From contig NZ_BATR01000114.1 in the NCBI RefSeq assembly GCF_000739655.1, positions 1-64,000 on the forward strand: a DNA stretch of 64,000 bases. Reading direction: 5' to 3'. Below the pieces are notes generated by a model. It was not told the DNA's origin. It was given only the letters and a program-made list of their open reading frames with translations, and did no database searches. The position numbers and the translations under genes are program-made. The number at the start of each line of letters is the position of its first letter. The stretch's first letter is position 1. Source of the stretch: Verrucomicrobium sp. BvORR106 (lineage in GTDB: Bacteria; Verrucomicrobiota; Verrucomicrobiia; Verrucomicrobiales; Verrucomicrobiaceae). Of this stretch, positions 27,135-35,490 are shown one piece after another.

Positions 27135-27908
27135 ATGGAAGCACCCTTTGCCATGATGACCCGCGCCAAACGTCGAGAGAGACTCTGCAGTGCCCTTCTG
27201 GCCTTGCTGGGGGTGGGGCTACTGGGGATGACAGAGCTCCATGCGGAAGAGAAGCAACCGGAGGCCGGCAAACGGGATGGGGGTGCCGACTGGGGCGCCC
27301 TGTTCAAGATGCATTGGCAGAATCGCGTACGGGCCTTCAACGAACAGACTCAGGCGTGGAAAAACGTGGTTTTGCTTGGCGACAGCATCACGGAAGGCTT
27401 CGATGTGGCCAAATTTTTCCCCGGGCGCCGGGTCCTCAATCGAGGAATTGGCGCGGATGTGATTGGGAACGCGCTGCCAGCGGATGATCCTCGCGGGGTG
27501 CTGCAGCGACTGGAGTGCTCCGTATTCGACTGTAGCGCCACGGATGTCTTTCTCTTGATCGGGATCAACGACCTCAATTCGGGGCGTACGGTCGAGACGA
27601 TGGAGGTGGGCTATCGCGAGCTTCTTTCGCGGCTCAAAGTGGGGGCTCCCCGGGTAAAAGTGCACGTACAGTCCCTCCTCCCCACGAGGGGTGAGCACGA
27701 CCGGCAGAATGAGCCGGTTCGGCGAATCAACGCTCTGCTGAAGAAGATGTCGGAAGAGTTTGGGTATGATTTTATCGACCTCCATGCGCTCATGGTGGAT
27801 GGCCAAGGTCAGTTGAAGGCAGAATTCACTCCGGACGGGCTGCATCTGAATGACACGGCCTACGCGGTGTGGCGGGAACAAATCCTTAAATCCATGCACT
27901 GGCCATGA
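27135..27908 (+). CDS. Secreted SGNH/GDSL hydrolase
   Basis: This encodes 257 residues with a signal peptide (hydrophobic 19-37, cleavage near HAEE). SGNH block I is LLGDSITEGF (Ser 84), block II Gly is in NRGIGADV, block III is GINDL, and block V is DGLHLN with Asp 234 and His 237. Members of this type are platelet-activating-factor-acetylhydrolase-like or sialate/xylan esterases. Two later in-frame ATGs (27153, 27156) are alternative starts that keep the signal peptide. Its TGA overlaps the ATG of the DUF1501 gene by 4 bp, indicating translational coupling. Confidence 0.87.
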   Translation: MEAPFAMMTRAKRRERLCSALLALLGVGLLGMTELHAEEKQPEAGKRDGGADWGALFKMHWQNRVRAFNEQTQAWKNVVLLGDSITEGFDVAKFFPGRRVLNRGIGADVIGNALPADDPRGVLQRLECSVFDCSATDVFLLIGINDLNSGRTVETMEVGYRELLSRLKVGAPRVKVHVQSLLPTRGEHDRQNEPVRRINALLKKMSEEFGYDFIDLHALMVDGQGQLKAEFTPDGLHLNDTAYAVWREQILKSMHWP

Positions 27909-29353
27909 TTCGGAGTCTCTCTAGCCGTCTCCCCCCGCAATTCCTCCCACCCGCCGGCTCCACGCGGCGTGAAGTCCTGGCCACCCTCTCGTCTGGCATT
28001 GGTTGGCTGGCGTTTGCGGCGCTTGCCCAGGAGGGGCGGGCAGCGTCGGTTCTTGCTGGCCCAAGCGCCCACTTTCCGGCGAGAGCCAAGCGGGTGATCT
28101 TTCTGACGATGAGGGGTGGCCCCTCCCATGTGGATCTGTTTGACTACAAGCCGGAGTTGATCCGCCGGAATGGCGAGGTGGTCAGCCAGGGGCGGGATGC
28201 CGCAGGTGCTAAGTACTTCGGTCCTGCCCACCCCTTCGCCCAGCATGGGGAGTCTGGGCAGTGGATTGCCTCCACCTACCCGCTGCTGGCCCGTCATGCG
28301 GATGATCTGTGCATCGTCAACTCCATGCACACCGATCTGCCCAATCACGCCCAGGCATTCGGTCAGATGCACACGGGCAGTTTTCAGTTCGTGCGTCCAT
28401 CTCTCGGTGCGTGGACGCTCTATGGGCTGGGCAGTGAGAACTCCAACCTGCCCGGGTTCATCACGCTCAACCCCCCGGCAGACAATGGAGGGGCGCAGAA
28501 CTATGGCAGTGCCTTTCTTCCGGCGGCCTGCCAGGGAACTCGTCTTGGCAGCAGCCAGCTTCCCGATCTGTATGCCGCCCTTTTGAAGAAGGACGTGGCC
28601 CCTGGTCCTCCTCTGAAGAATCTGGTCAACCAGCACCTCAGCCGCCCGGAACTCCGGCGTCAGGTGGACTTTGTCCGGGCTCTCAACCAGCACCGGCTGG
28701 GGCAGGCCGTTCACCAACCGGAGATAGAAGGAGCGATTGAATCGTTCGAGCTGGCGTTTCGCATGCAGGCGGAAGTTCCGGACGTGCTGGACCTTCGGGG
28801 AGAATCGGAGGCCGTCCGCAAGCTCTACGGGGTGGGGGAACCCAATGACCAGTTTGCCCGGCAGTGCCTCCTGGCCCGGAGGCTGACAGAGGCTGGCGTC
28901 CGGTTCGTTGAGATCGCATCCCCAACCGGATGGGATCACCACCACCTCCTCAAAGACGGCCTGGCCAAGGCGTGTGCGGCCACCGACCGGCCCATCGCGG
29001 CCCTCCTGACTGACCTGAAGGCCCGTGGTCTGCTCAAGGACACGCTCGTGGTGTGGGCGGGGGAATTTGGGCGCACGCCCTACGCCCAGAGCGGGGACGG
29101 GCGGGATCACAATCACCGTGGCTACTCCATCTGGATGGCCGGAGGCGGGGTGAGGGGAGGATTGCGGTATGGAGCCACCGACGAGTTTGGCCATCGGGCT
29201 GTAGTTGACCCCATGCACATTCACGACTGGCATGCCACCGTCCTCCATCTGCTGGGGCTGGATCACAAGCGCCTGACCTTCAACTATGGGGGTAGGGACT
29301 TTCGACTCACTGGTACCGATGGGGATGTCGCCCTGCCTCTCATCGCATCTTGA
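27905..29353 (+). CDS. DUF1501 protein with Tat signal
   Basis: This encodes 482 residues. The N-terminus has a twin-arginine motif STRREVLATL followed by a hydrophobic stretch, so Tat export is likely. The body matches the DUF1501 family, an alkaline-phosphatase/sulfatase-related fold: IFLTMRGGPSHVDLFDYKP, HTDLPNHAQAFGQMHTGS, SPTGWDHHHLL, VWAGEFGRTPY, GRDHNHRGYSIWMAGGGV and DEFGHRAV. His and Asp residues at these sites probably bind metal. The family is usually encoded beside DUF1549/1553 proteins, of which one lies at 21894. The substrate is unknown. The ATGA overlap couples it to the SGNH gene. Confidence 0.9.
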   Translation: MIRSLSSRLPPQFLPPAGSTRREVLATLSSGIGWLAFAALAQEGRAASVLAGPSAHFPARAKRVIFLTMRGGPSHVDLFDYKPELIRRNGEVVSQGRDAAGAKYFGPAHPFAQHGESGQWIASTYPLLARHADDLCIVNSMHTDLPNHAQAFGQMHTGSFQFVRPSLGAWTLYGLGSENSNLPGFITLNPPADNGGAQNYGSAFLPAACQGTRLGSSQLPDLYAALLKKDVAPGPPLKNLVNQHLSRPELRRQVDFVRALNQHRLGQAVHQPEIEGAIESFELAFRMQAEVPDVLDLRGESEAVRKLYGVGEPNDQFARQCLLARRLTEAGVRFVEIASPTGWDHHHLLKDGLAKACAATDRPIAALLTDLKARGLLKDTLVVWAGEFGRTPYAQSGDGRDHNHRGYSIWMAGGGVRGGLRYGATDEFGHRAVVDPMHIHDWHATVLHLLGLDHKRLTFNYGGRDFRLTGTDGDVALPLIAS

Positions 29354-29498
29354 GATCTGTTCTCCGGAAGACGGCCGGGTTCAGGAAGCACGCGAAGAGG
29401 AAGTTATCATGGTTTTGTAAACAACCGCACCACGGCGGGTGCCACTGGTACCGTTCCGGGTTCTAAGAAAGTGCCGGGAGCTTCGAGGTGAGGTGGAC

Positions 29499-29528
29499 AA
29501 AAAAAGGACGGCACCGGGGTGCCGTCCT
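29499..29528 (-). terminator. Rho-independent terminator of the H1-like gene
   Basis: Perfect 11-bp arms (AGGACGGCACC at 29505-29515 and its complement at 29518-29528) are followed on the minus strand by seven T. It sits 59 bp after the stop of the histone-like gene. Confidence 0.85.
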
Positions 29529-29586
29529 ACCAGGTTCAAGAAACTAGACTTTGGATAATTTCCGCTAAAGCACCTTTGAAGGTGAA

Positions 29587-30054
29587 TTACTTGCGCTTGC
29601 CTTTTTTGGCAGGGGCTTTCTTGACCGCCTTTTTCACGGCCTTCTTGGCCACCTTGGCGGCGACTTTTTTGACGGCAGCTTTTTTCACGGGCTTCACCGA
29701 GGCTTTCTTGATGGGAGCCTTCGTTACTTTGACCGCCTTTTTAGCCACTTTGACGGCTTTCACCGCCTTTTTCACCACGGGCTTGGCAGCGACCTTCTTA
29801 ACAGGGGCGGCTACCGTTTTGCCTTTGGCTTTGGCTTCCTTAGCAGCGAGGCGCTTGGCGCTCGCACGCTTTTTGCGCATGTAGTCGCGGGCGTAAACGC
29901 GACGGCGCTCTTTTTCATCCTCAGTGGCACGCTCCGCCCACCAGGCGGCTTTCTCCGCGAGGTGCTTCTTGCGGAACTTGGCGTTGGCGCGGTATTCGTT
30001 GCGGAACCACGCGGCCTGGGCCTGTCTTTGTTTTTCTGGATCGGCGTAGGGCAT
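29587..30054 (-). CDS. Lysine-rich histone H1-like DNA-binding protein
   Basis: This encodes 155 residues. The first roughly 75 are charged, aromatic-containing helices (AAWFRNEYRANAKFRKKHL, RRRVYARDYMRKKRASAKR). The remaining 80 are a Lys/Ala/Val/Pro low-complexity tail with repeated AAVKK, KAVKV and VKKA units, like the C-terminal tail of eukaryotic H1 and bacterial H1-like proteins. It very likely binds and compacts DNA without sequence specificity. It ends in a strong terminator, and its nearest neighbour on the same strand is topoisomerase III, also a DNA topology gene. Confidence 0.85.
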   Translation of the reverse strand: MPYADPEKQRQAQAAWFRNEYRANAKFRKKHLAEKAAWWAERATEDEKERRRVYARDYMRKKRASAKRLAAKEAKAKGKTVAAPVKKVAAKPVVKKAVKAVKVAKKAVKVTKAPIKKASVKPVKKAAVKKVAAKVAKKAVKKAVKKAPAKKGKRK

Positions 30055-30117
30055 GACTAGTATTGGTTTGGTTGCTAGTTCCTAGAACCTGTAAACAAAA
30101 ACAGGGGATTTGGCAAG

Positions 30118-30153
30118 AAAAAAATGCAAAACGCCCCTTGACTAAGGGGTGTT
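30118..30153 (-). terminator. Rho-independent terminator downstream of topB
   Basis: The 10-bp stem AACGCCCCTT (30130-30139) with AAGGGGTGTT (30144-30153) has one G-T pair and a 4-nt loop. On the minus strand it is followed by TTTTGCATTTTTTT. It lies about 70 bp beyond the topB stop. Confidence 0.75.
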
Positions 30154-30158
30154 AATTC

Positions 30159-30190
30159 GGCCGGAAGCGAACTTTGGCCCGCTTCCGGCC
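30159..30190. repeat. 11-bp perfect inverted repeat between topB stop and its terminator
   Basis: GGCCGGAAGCG (30159-30169) pairs with CGCTTCCGGCC (30180-30190) around a 10-nt loop. No T-tract follows on either strand, so it is probably a 3'-end stabilising hairpin ahead of the true terminator. Confidence 0.7.
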
Positions 30191-30224
30191 GCTTGAAACT
30201 TACCTAGAGCCCGGTTCGAGGGGA

Positions 30225-32828
30225 CTAGGGTTGCTCCTCTGCCTGGGCGGGCTTTTGCCGTCCAAATTTGGCCCCCGGGGCCTTGGTTGTGGCGGTTTTT
30301 GGCTTGGGTTCCCGCGGTGGGAACTCCCAGCCGAGGATGCGTTTGTCCCCGGCCTTGCAGACCAGGAAGGCGCTGAAAGGACGGTTTTTCTTTGAGATCA
30401 TGCCTTCGATGACGTCCGTCTTACCCTGGGTGAAAAATTTCCGGGCATTATCCTCGCTAATCCTCTTCTTACAGAGTTCCAACGGGAGCTTGGCGTTGCA
30501 TTTTTTGGGCTCCGTGATGGCGGTGTGGCACACGTAGCCGACCGGCAGGATGTGGATGGTTGCCTTTCTGCCTTGCTTGGCACATACCGGGCATTCGCAG
30601 AGGACCGGGGCTTCGTCCCAGTTAATCTCATCGCTCTGACCTTTCTCGAAGACGAAATTGACCTTTCGGTCGTCTTTGATCTCCAGCCCCGCGCTGAACT
30701 CTTTTCCGACGCGGCTGCGGAAACCGTCCATCGTGGGGAGAAACCGTTTTTCGATTAGCGTACGTAGTTCTTCATCGGCCAGGCTGCGGCCCGCCACGTT
30801 CTTGAAGACGCGCAGCTTGCAGTCGTCAGTCCTGCAGACCACGAACTCCTCAGTGTTCTTGAGTGTCTTGGCACCGCAGAAGGGACAGGTGGCAACGAAG
30901 TCTGGAAGGACGCGCTCTTTGGCGGCCTTGGCGTAAGCTTTGCTCTTGTCCACGATGTCTGCCGCCAGCGTGCGGATGTCCCGCATGAAGCTGTTGCGGT
31001 CGAGCTGGCGGTGTTCCATGAGCTTGAGCCTGTACTCCCATTGCCCGGTGAGCTCCGGTGAGCAGAGAGTTTCGGCCCCCAGGTCGGAAAGCTGGTCCAC
31101 GAGGTCGAGGCCCTTGGTCGTCACGATCATCTCGCGACCCTGGCGCTCGACGTACTTGTCCATGATGAGGCCCTCAATGATCGCGGCGCGAGTGGCCGGG
31201 GTGCCCAGACCGCGTTCGCTCATGGCTTCGCGCAGTTCATCATCGTCCACCAGCTTGCCCGCACCTTCCATGCTGGAGAGAAGGGTGGCTTCGTTGTAGC
31301 GGGGTGGGGGCTTGGTGGATTCTTCACGCAGCTCCACGGTTTTGGCATCGGCCGATTCTTTCGGCTTCACGGGCACGAGGACCCTGCCGCCGCCTTCGCC
31401 TTCCTGCTCGTCCACACCCTTTTTGCCATAGACTTCGAGCCAGCCCGCTTCGCGCAGAACCTTGCCGTCGGATTTGAACACGTCCTCGCCAATTCGGGAG
31501 AACCGGGTGGTGACATCGAACTCGGCTGCCGGGAAAAACACGGCAAGGAAACGACGCAACACCATGTCGTAAAGCTTCTGCTCCGCCTCGTCCAGACTCT
31601 TCGGCGGGGGTTGGCCCGTCGGGATGATGGCAAAGTGATCGCTCACCTTGCTGGTATCGAAGACGCGACGATTTGGGCGTACCCAGTCCTCGTCCAGGAT
31701 CTTGTCGCAGAAGGGACGCAACTCCACCGGGAAGGCACCAGACTTGCTGGCTGTCAGATCGGAGAATCCTCGAATGGTCGCTTTTACCGTCGGGATGTAG
31801 TCATTCGGCAGGTAACGGGAGTCTGTACGAGGATAGGTTAGGGCCTTGTGCTTCTCATACAGGGCTTGGGCCAACTGCAAGGTGCGGCGGGCACTGAAAC
31901 CAAAGCGGTTGCTCGCCTCGCGCTGTAGGCTCGTCAGGTCATACAAGAGCGGGGCGACCTGGCGGGTGGGTTTGGTGGTTTCCTCCACCGTGGCCTTTTT
32001 GCCAGAGCAACGGGCGACAATGGCTTCCGCTGATTCGCGGTCCCACAGGCGCTCTGCCTTCAGATGCTCGTCGGTGTCGTCTTTCTTGAACGTCTCGTCC
32101 AGCCAGCGTCCGGCGTATTCTCCGGCCGAGACGCCAAAAAGGGCGTGGACTTCATAATAGGTGCGCGGCTCAAAAGACGTGATCTCGCGCTCGCGCTTGG
32201 CCAGAATAGTGAGTGTCGGAGTCTGGACGCGACCGACCGGCGTGAGGCGGAATCCGCCGTGACGTGAATTCAGGGCAGTAAGCGCACGGGTGCTATTGAT
32301 GCCCACGATCCAGTCGCTCTCGCTCCGGCACTTGGCAGCATTCGCCAGAGGCTGCATGTCCTCGTCGCTGCGGAGCTTGTCGAACGCCTCCAGGATGGCC
32401 CCGTTGGTCATGGACTGCATCCACATCCGGCTCACAGGCTTCTTCGTCCCGGTGGCCTCAATGATGTTCCGGAAGATGAGCTCGCCTTCACGCCCGGCGT
32501 CGCAGGCGTTGATGATGTCTGTCACATCTTTGCGCTTGATCAGGCGGGTCACGGCCCGGTAGCGGTCGGCCGTCTTGTCGATGGGCTTGAGCTCAAACTT
32601 CTCAGGGAGAATCGGGAGAGTGGTGAACCCCCAGCCAATTTTCTTGCCATCCTTCATGGGCATTTCCTGCTCCAGCAGGTGGCCGACTGCGGAGGTGATG
32701 ACATGCGTTTCGTTTTCGAAAAAGTCGCTCTCCTTCTTGAAAGGAGTCATGCCGGGGGCCTTGGCAAGCGCGCGGGCAAGGTCCGCAGCGACGCTGGGCT
32801 TTTCGGCAATGATGAGGGATTTGGACAT
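30225..32828 (-). CDS. topB: DNA topoisomerase III (type IA)
   Basis: This encodes 867 residues from [14 protein letters not shown], the standard N-terminus; an in-frame ATG four codons earlier is less likely. The Toprim domain (1-145) includes the acidic DAGREGE motif. The catalytic Tyr is Y332 in [12 protein letters not shown]. Relaxation and decatenation of DNA is the family function. The protein is longer than the roughly 650-residue E. coli enzyme. The C-terminal extension (from about 635) has CPFCG with later CRTDDC, a topoisomerase C-terminal repeat ([20 protein letters not shown]), then CECPVCAKQ with later Cys, and a Lys/Pro/Ala tail. These look like zinc ribbons or repeats for DNA or partner binding. 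Confidence 0.95.
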   Translation of the reverse strand: MSKSLIIAEKPSVAADLARALAKAPGMTPFKKESDFFENETHVITSAVGHLLEQEMPMKDGKKIGWGFTTLPILPEKFELKPIDKTADRYRAVTRLIKRKDVTDIINACDAGREGELIFRNIIEATGTKKPVSRMWMQSMTNGAILEAFDKLRSDEDMQPLANAAKCRSESDWIVGINSTRALTALNSRHGGFRLTPVGRVQTPTLTILAKREREITSFEPRTYYEVHALFGVSAGEYAGRWLDETFKKDDTDEHLKAERLWDRESAEAIVARCSGKKATVEETTKPTRQVAPLLYDLTSLQREASNRFGFSARRTLQLAQALYEKHKALTYPRTDSRYLPNDYIPTVKATIRGFSDLTASKSGAFPVELRPFCDKILDEDWVRPNRRVFDTSKVSDHFAIIPTGQPPPKSLDEAEQKLYDMVLRRFLAVFFPAAEFDVTTRFSRIGEDVFKSDGKVLREAGWLEVYGKKGVDEQEGEGGGRVLVPVKPKESADAKTVELREESTKPPPRYNEATLLSSMEGAGKLVDDDELREAMSERGLGTPATRAAIIEGLIMDKYVERQGREMIVTTKGLDLVDQLSDLGAETLCSPELTGQWEYRLKLMEHRQLDRNSFMRDIRTLAADIVDKSKAYAKAAKERVLPDFVATCPFCGAKTLKNTEEFVVCRTDDCKLRVFKNVAGRSLADEELRTLIEKRFLPTMDGFRSRVGKEFSAGLEIKDDRKVNFVFEKGQSDEINWDEAPVLCECPVCAKQGRKATIHILPVGYVCHTAITEPKKCNAKLPLELCKKRISEDNARKFFTQGKTDVIEGMISKKNRPFSAFLVCKAGDKRILGWEFPPREPKPKTATTKAPGAKFGRQKPAQAEEQP

Positions 32829-32905
32829 AGGAACGGGCACAAAGGCATACGAACGGCACGGGTGTCAAGGGAAGAGAGGGATAAGGGCAAAGGGACAAGG
32901 GAAAA

Positions 32906-32934
32906 GCAGGCCATAGGGAAATTCCCCGGCCTGC
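32906..32934 (-). terminator. Candidate terminator of the MFS gene
   Basis: The stem GCAGGCC (32906-32912) and GGCCTGC (32928-32934) has an inner GGG/CCC pairing and is followed on the minus strand by TTTTC. It lies 75 bp after the stop of the transporter gene. The T-tract is short, so confidence is moderate. Confidence 0.5.
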
Positions 32935-33008
32935 CCCGGCTAAAGTGGGGTCCGAAACGGACGTGCAAAAGAGCCCTTACCCCTTGATCCTCATCCCTTT
33001 TCCATCTG

Positions 33009-34544
33009 TTATTGCAGCGCTTTCCCCTTGGTCTCAGGGGCGCACCAGATGAGGAGCATGCCCACCAAATAGACGCTGCACAGAACCGTGAAGGCACTGG
33101 CGGAGGCTTGGAGCTTGGAGACGCCTTCCCCGCCGAAGACGGCGATCAGGTTGGCCAATTGAAGGCCACCAATCGCGGCGATGATGCGGCCGACGTTGAA
33201 GCAGAACCCCTGACCGGTGGCGCGAACTGCCGTGGGGAAGAGCTCTGGCAAATAGAGAGGGAAGAAGCCGTAGAAGGAGGCCGTCAGACCACCCATGAGG
33301 AAGGCACTGATGAAGAAGTTGGTATCAATCTGGGTGTTGAACCGGAAGAAGAAGATGCTGGAGGCCATGGCCGTGATACAGCAGATCAAGTAGGTCAGGC
33401 GACGGTTCAGGATGTCTGCGAGCACCGGTGTGAGGAGGGCAAACACCGTGGCTCCAAGTGCCGTGCAGATCTGGGTGTATTGCATGGGGTGGGAGTACCC
33501 ATTGGAGGCGAGCTCGGTGGACCATTTGGGGGCCTGTTGGGCGGCGCCCCAGGTGCCAAGCAGGGCGATGCCCGCGAGGGTGGCACCGATGACGAGGTTG
33601 GACCGGACCTTGCGGCGGGTATCCTCAGACATGTTGCCCGCTGCCGTGGAGCGCTGGAGGTAGCGGCGCACGGGCAGGAGGAAGCCCCAGACCACCGCAC
33701 AGAATCCCACGACAGTAATCACGGTGGCCGTAGGAGTGGCCACACCCATGGGCGACCACGCCCAGATGATGATCATCGCGACGACGGCGCCAAAGAGGAC
33801 GCCGAGCAGGTCAGGCGTGCTCCAGTGAGACGTAGAACCGGTTTTCTTCTCCTCTTCCCACTTGTCAGACTCCGGCACAAAGAGCCGGATGAAGAAGATA
33901 AGCACGGCGGGGAAAGCCCCGCTGATCATCAGGAAGCGCCAGGCCTGATTGTGCAACAGGTAGTCCGAGAGGCTCTGTGAAGCACCCAGTGAAGCAAAGA
34001 TATCCTGGACTGAGGTGAGGAAATTGTTCATTCCCAAGCTGAGGAAGGCCACCAGCAGGTAACCAATGTTCGCTGCGGCACCAATTGCCCCTGCGACCCA
34101 GGCTCGGTTGCCTTTGGTCCAGAGCTCGTTGACCAGGGCCACGCCCAAGGCCCATTCCCCGCCCATACCTAGAGAGGCGATGAAACGCAGGATCGCAACG
34201 TGCCAAGCCTCGGTGGCGAAACCGCACAGACCAGTGAAGATGGCATACGTGAAGATCGAGAAGGTCATGGCCTTCACCCGGCCGATGCGGTCGCCGAGCC
34301 AGCCGAAGAAGACGCCTCCGGTGGCAGCCCCCACCAGGAAGGTGGCAATGATGACTGTGAACCAGCGGTCCACCCCCTGGCTGATCAGAGCAGCGTCTCC
34401 GGTACCTGCCAGCAGGTCCTGAAGTGCAGGTTTGCCGATCAAGGGGAAAAGCCCCATCTCAAAGCCGTCGAAGAGCCAGCCTAAGAAAGCTGCAGTGAGC
34501 GCCATGTTGCGGCCGCGGGCGTTGGGAGGGGGAATGGAGGCCAT
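33009..34544 (-). CDS. Major facilitator superfamily transporter (sugar/metabolite:H+ symporter type)
   Basis: This encodes 511 residues and about 12 transmembrane helices. The loop between helices 2 and 3 carries the MFS signature GWLGDRIGRVKAM. An N-terminal FLGWLFDGFEMGLF and FIASLGMGGEWALGVALVNE resemble the metabolite:H+ symporter and sugar-porter branches. A cytoplasmic loop has PESDKWEEEKKTGS. It would import a small organic solute in the inner membrane. No catabolic gene is adjacent, so the substrate is open. Confidence 0.88.
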   Translation of the reverse strand: MASIPPPNARGRNMALTAAFLGWLFDGFEMGLFPLIGKPALQDLLAGTGDAALISQGVDRWFTVIIATFLVGAATGGVFFGWLGDRIGRVKAMTFSIFTYAIFTGLCGFATEAWHVAILRFIASLGMGGEWALGVALVNELWTKGNRAWVAGAIGAAANIGYLLVAFLSLGMNNFLTSVQDIFASLGASQSLSDYLLHNQAWRFLMISGAFPAVLIFFIRLFVPESDKWEEEKKTGSTSHWSTPDLLGVLFGAVVAMIIIWAWSPMGVATPTATVITVVGFCAVVWGFLLPVRRYLQRSTAAGNMSEDTRRKVRSNLVIGATLAGIALLGTWGAAQQAPKWSTELASNGYSHPMQYTQICTALGATVFALLTPVLADILNRRLTYLICCITAMASSIFFFRFNTQIDTNFFISAFLMGGLTASFYGFFPLYLPELFPTAVRATGQGFCFNVGRIIAAIGGLQLANLIAVFGGEGVSKLQASASAFTVLCSVYLVGMLLIWCAPETKGKALQ

Positions 34545-34675
34545 GAGTCGGGAGTCGGAGTGTCAGGGGAGTTGGGTTGATGTGATGAGGCGGGAGATGG
34601 GATCGGAAAAACGATGAGAATGGCCGGACGCGGCCAAAAAGGCCAGAGCTAAACGCCGAGAGGTGCAGGGAGCTA

Positions 34676-35374
34676 TCACCGGGGCCATGCAGGAAGATGA
34701 AATCTGTTTCGCGAGCCGGGGGCGCACGGTGCTGGCGGGCGTGTTAGAGCCCAGCCCATCGGTAGTCCAGCGAGAAGTCCTGCGACAAATCCCGTTAGAT
34801 GAGCCGAGGGCACGGGCAGGTAGAGGCCAGGTTCAGCCGGAGCAAACAGCGTGGTGCCGGTAACCAACTCGAACCCGGTTTTCCCGACCAACCCACAAGT
34901 GCCCAACGCTGCGAGCAGGCGCGGGAGGGGGGCTTTCGTCCTCCATAGCGCCGCGACGACAAGACCAAAGAGCGCGGAATCGAGACCTGAAAGGCCTCGG
35001 TACGAAGTGAACTGGGGCTCCAGCAGCCGGACCTCCAGGGGGATCAGCGCGGCAGCGAGGGCCAAGGCGAGTGGATAACGGGACGGCAGAATCCGAAGGC
35101 AGACGAACGAGAGGATGATGAAGGCCACCAAGTCCCAAATGAGGTGCCCCCATGACCAGTGTGTGATGTGACTCGTCAGCCATTGCCAGTGCCCGGGCTG
35201 TGGAAGGACTCCCCCGGTGCCCCTTTGCCACTGCCAGGCCTCGGTGGTGGCGGGATACAAGCCCAGCGCGAGCGTGCCCGCGACGATCAGCAAGGCCAGG
35301 CCAGCCCCGGGGATGGTGGGCAGTGAGCGTGAAGTTAAAACAGGACGCATCGGTTCCGAGGTTGAGTGAGGCAT
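34676..35374 (-). CDS. Rhomboid-family intramembrane protease, rhombosortase-like
   Basis: This encodes 232 residues and about six transmembrane helices. The catalytic Ser is S129 in GLSG and the His is H192 in SAHLTGFVAGLL, giving the rhomboid Ser-His dyad. The oxyanion-region segment THWSWGHLIWD carries H77 with Asp 81 where classical rhomboids have Asn. Small size and layout match rhombosortases, which process proteins ending in a GlyGly-CTERM tail for surface display or release. The gene just upstream encodes a protein with exactly such a tail, which supports the call strongly. The ATG at 35350 is an alternative start. Confidence 0.8.
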   Translation of the reverse strand: MPHSTSEPMRPVLTSRSLPTIPGAGLALLIVAGTLALGLYPATTEAWQWQRGTGGVLPQPGHWQWLTSHITHWSWGHLIWDLVAFIILSFVCLRILPSRYPLALALAAALIPLEVRLLEPQFTSYRGLSGLDSALFGLVVAALWRTKAPLPRLLAALGTCGLVGKTGFELVTGTTLFAPAEPGLYLPVPSAHLTGFVAGLLAGLPMGWALTRPPAPCAPGSRNRFHLPAWPR

Positions 35375-35440
35375 ATGTCGCGAGGCGGGCGATCGTTACA
35401 GGGGGCGCGGAGAAAAGTTGCCAGCAGACTGTAGGAAGAG

Positions 35441-35473
35441 CAGGGGAGGCGGACCATGGTCGCACCTCCCCTG
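35441..35473. other. Nested hairpin between the GlyGly-CTERM target and the rhombosortase-like gene
   Basis: CAGGGGAGG (35441-35449) and CCTCCCCTG (35465-35473) form perfect 9-bp arms enclosing the palindrome GACCATGGTC. No T-tract follows, so it is more likely an mRNA processing or stability element, or a partial attenuator, than a terminator. Confidence 0.5.
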
Positions 35474-35490
35474 ACTGAGATTCCCACGCC

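Noticed and set aside
26753-27340. Minus-strand frame in the intergenic region before the SGNH gene
   Set aside because: It overlaps the signal peptide region of a well-supported gene antisense and its translation shows no structure.
27860-29266. Minus-strand open frame opposite DUF1501
   Set aside because: It lies wholly inside a gene with strong domain support and has no recognisable features.
29519-29884. Plus-strand Thr/Phe/Leu-rich frame as a membrane protein
   Set aside because: It is the antisense reading of the Lys/Ala tail codons of the H1-like gene; low complexity creates the apparent hydrophobicity.
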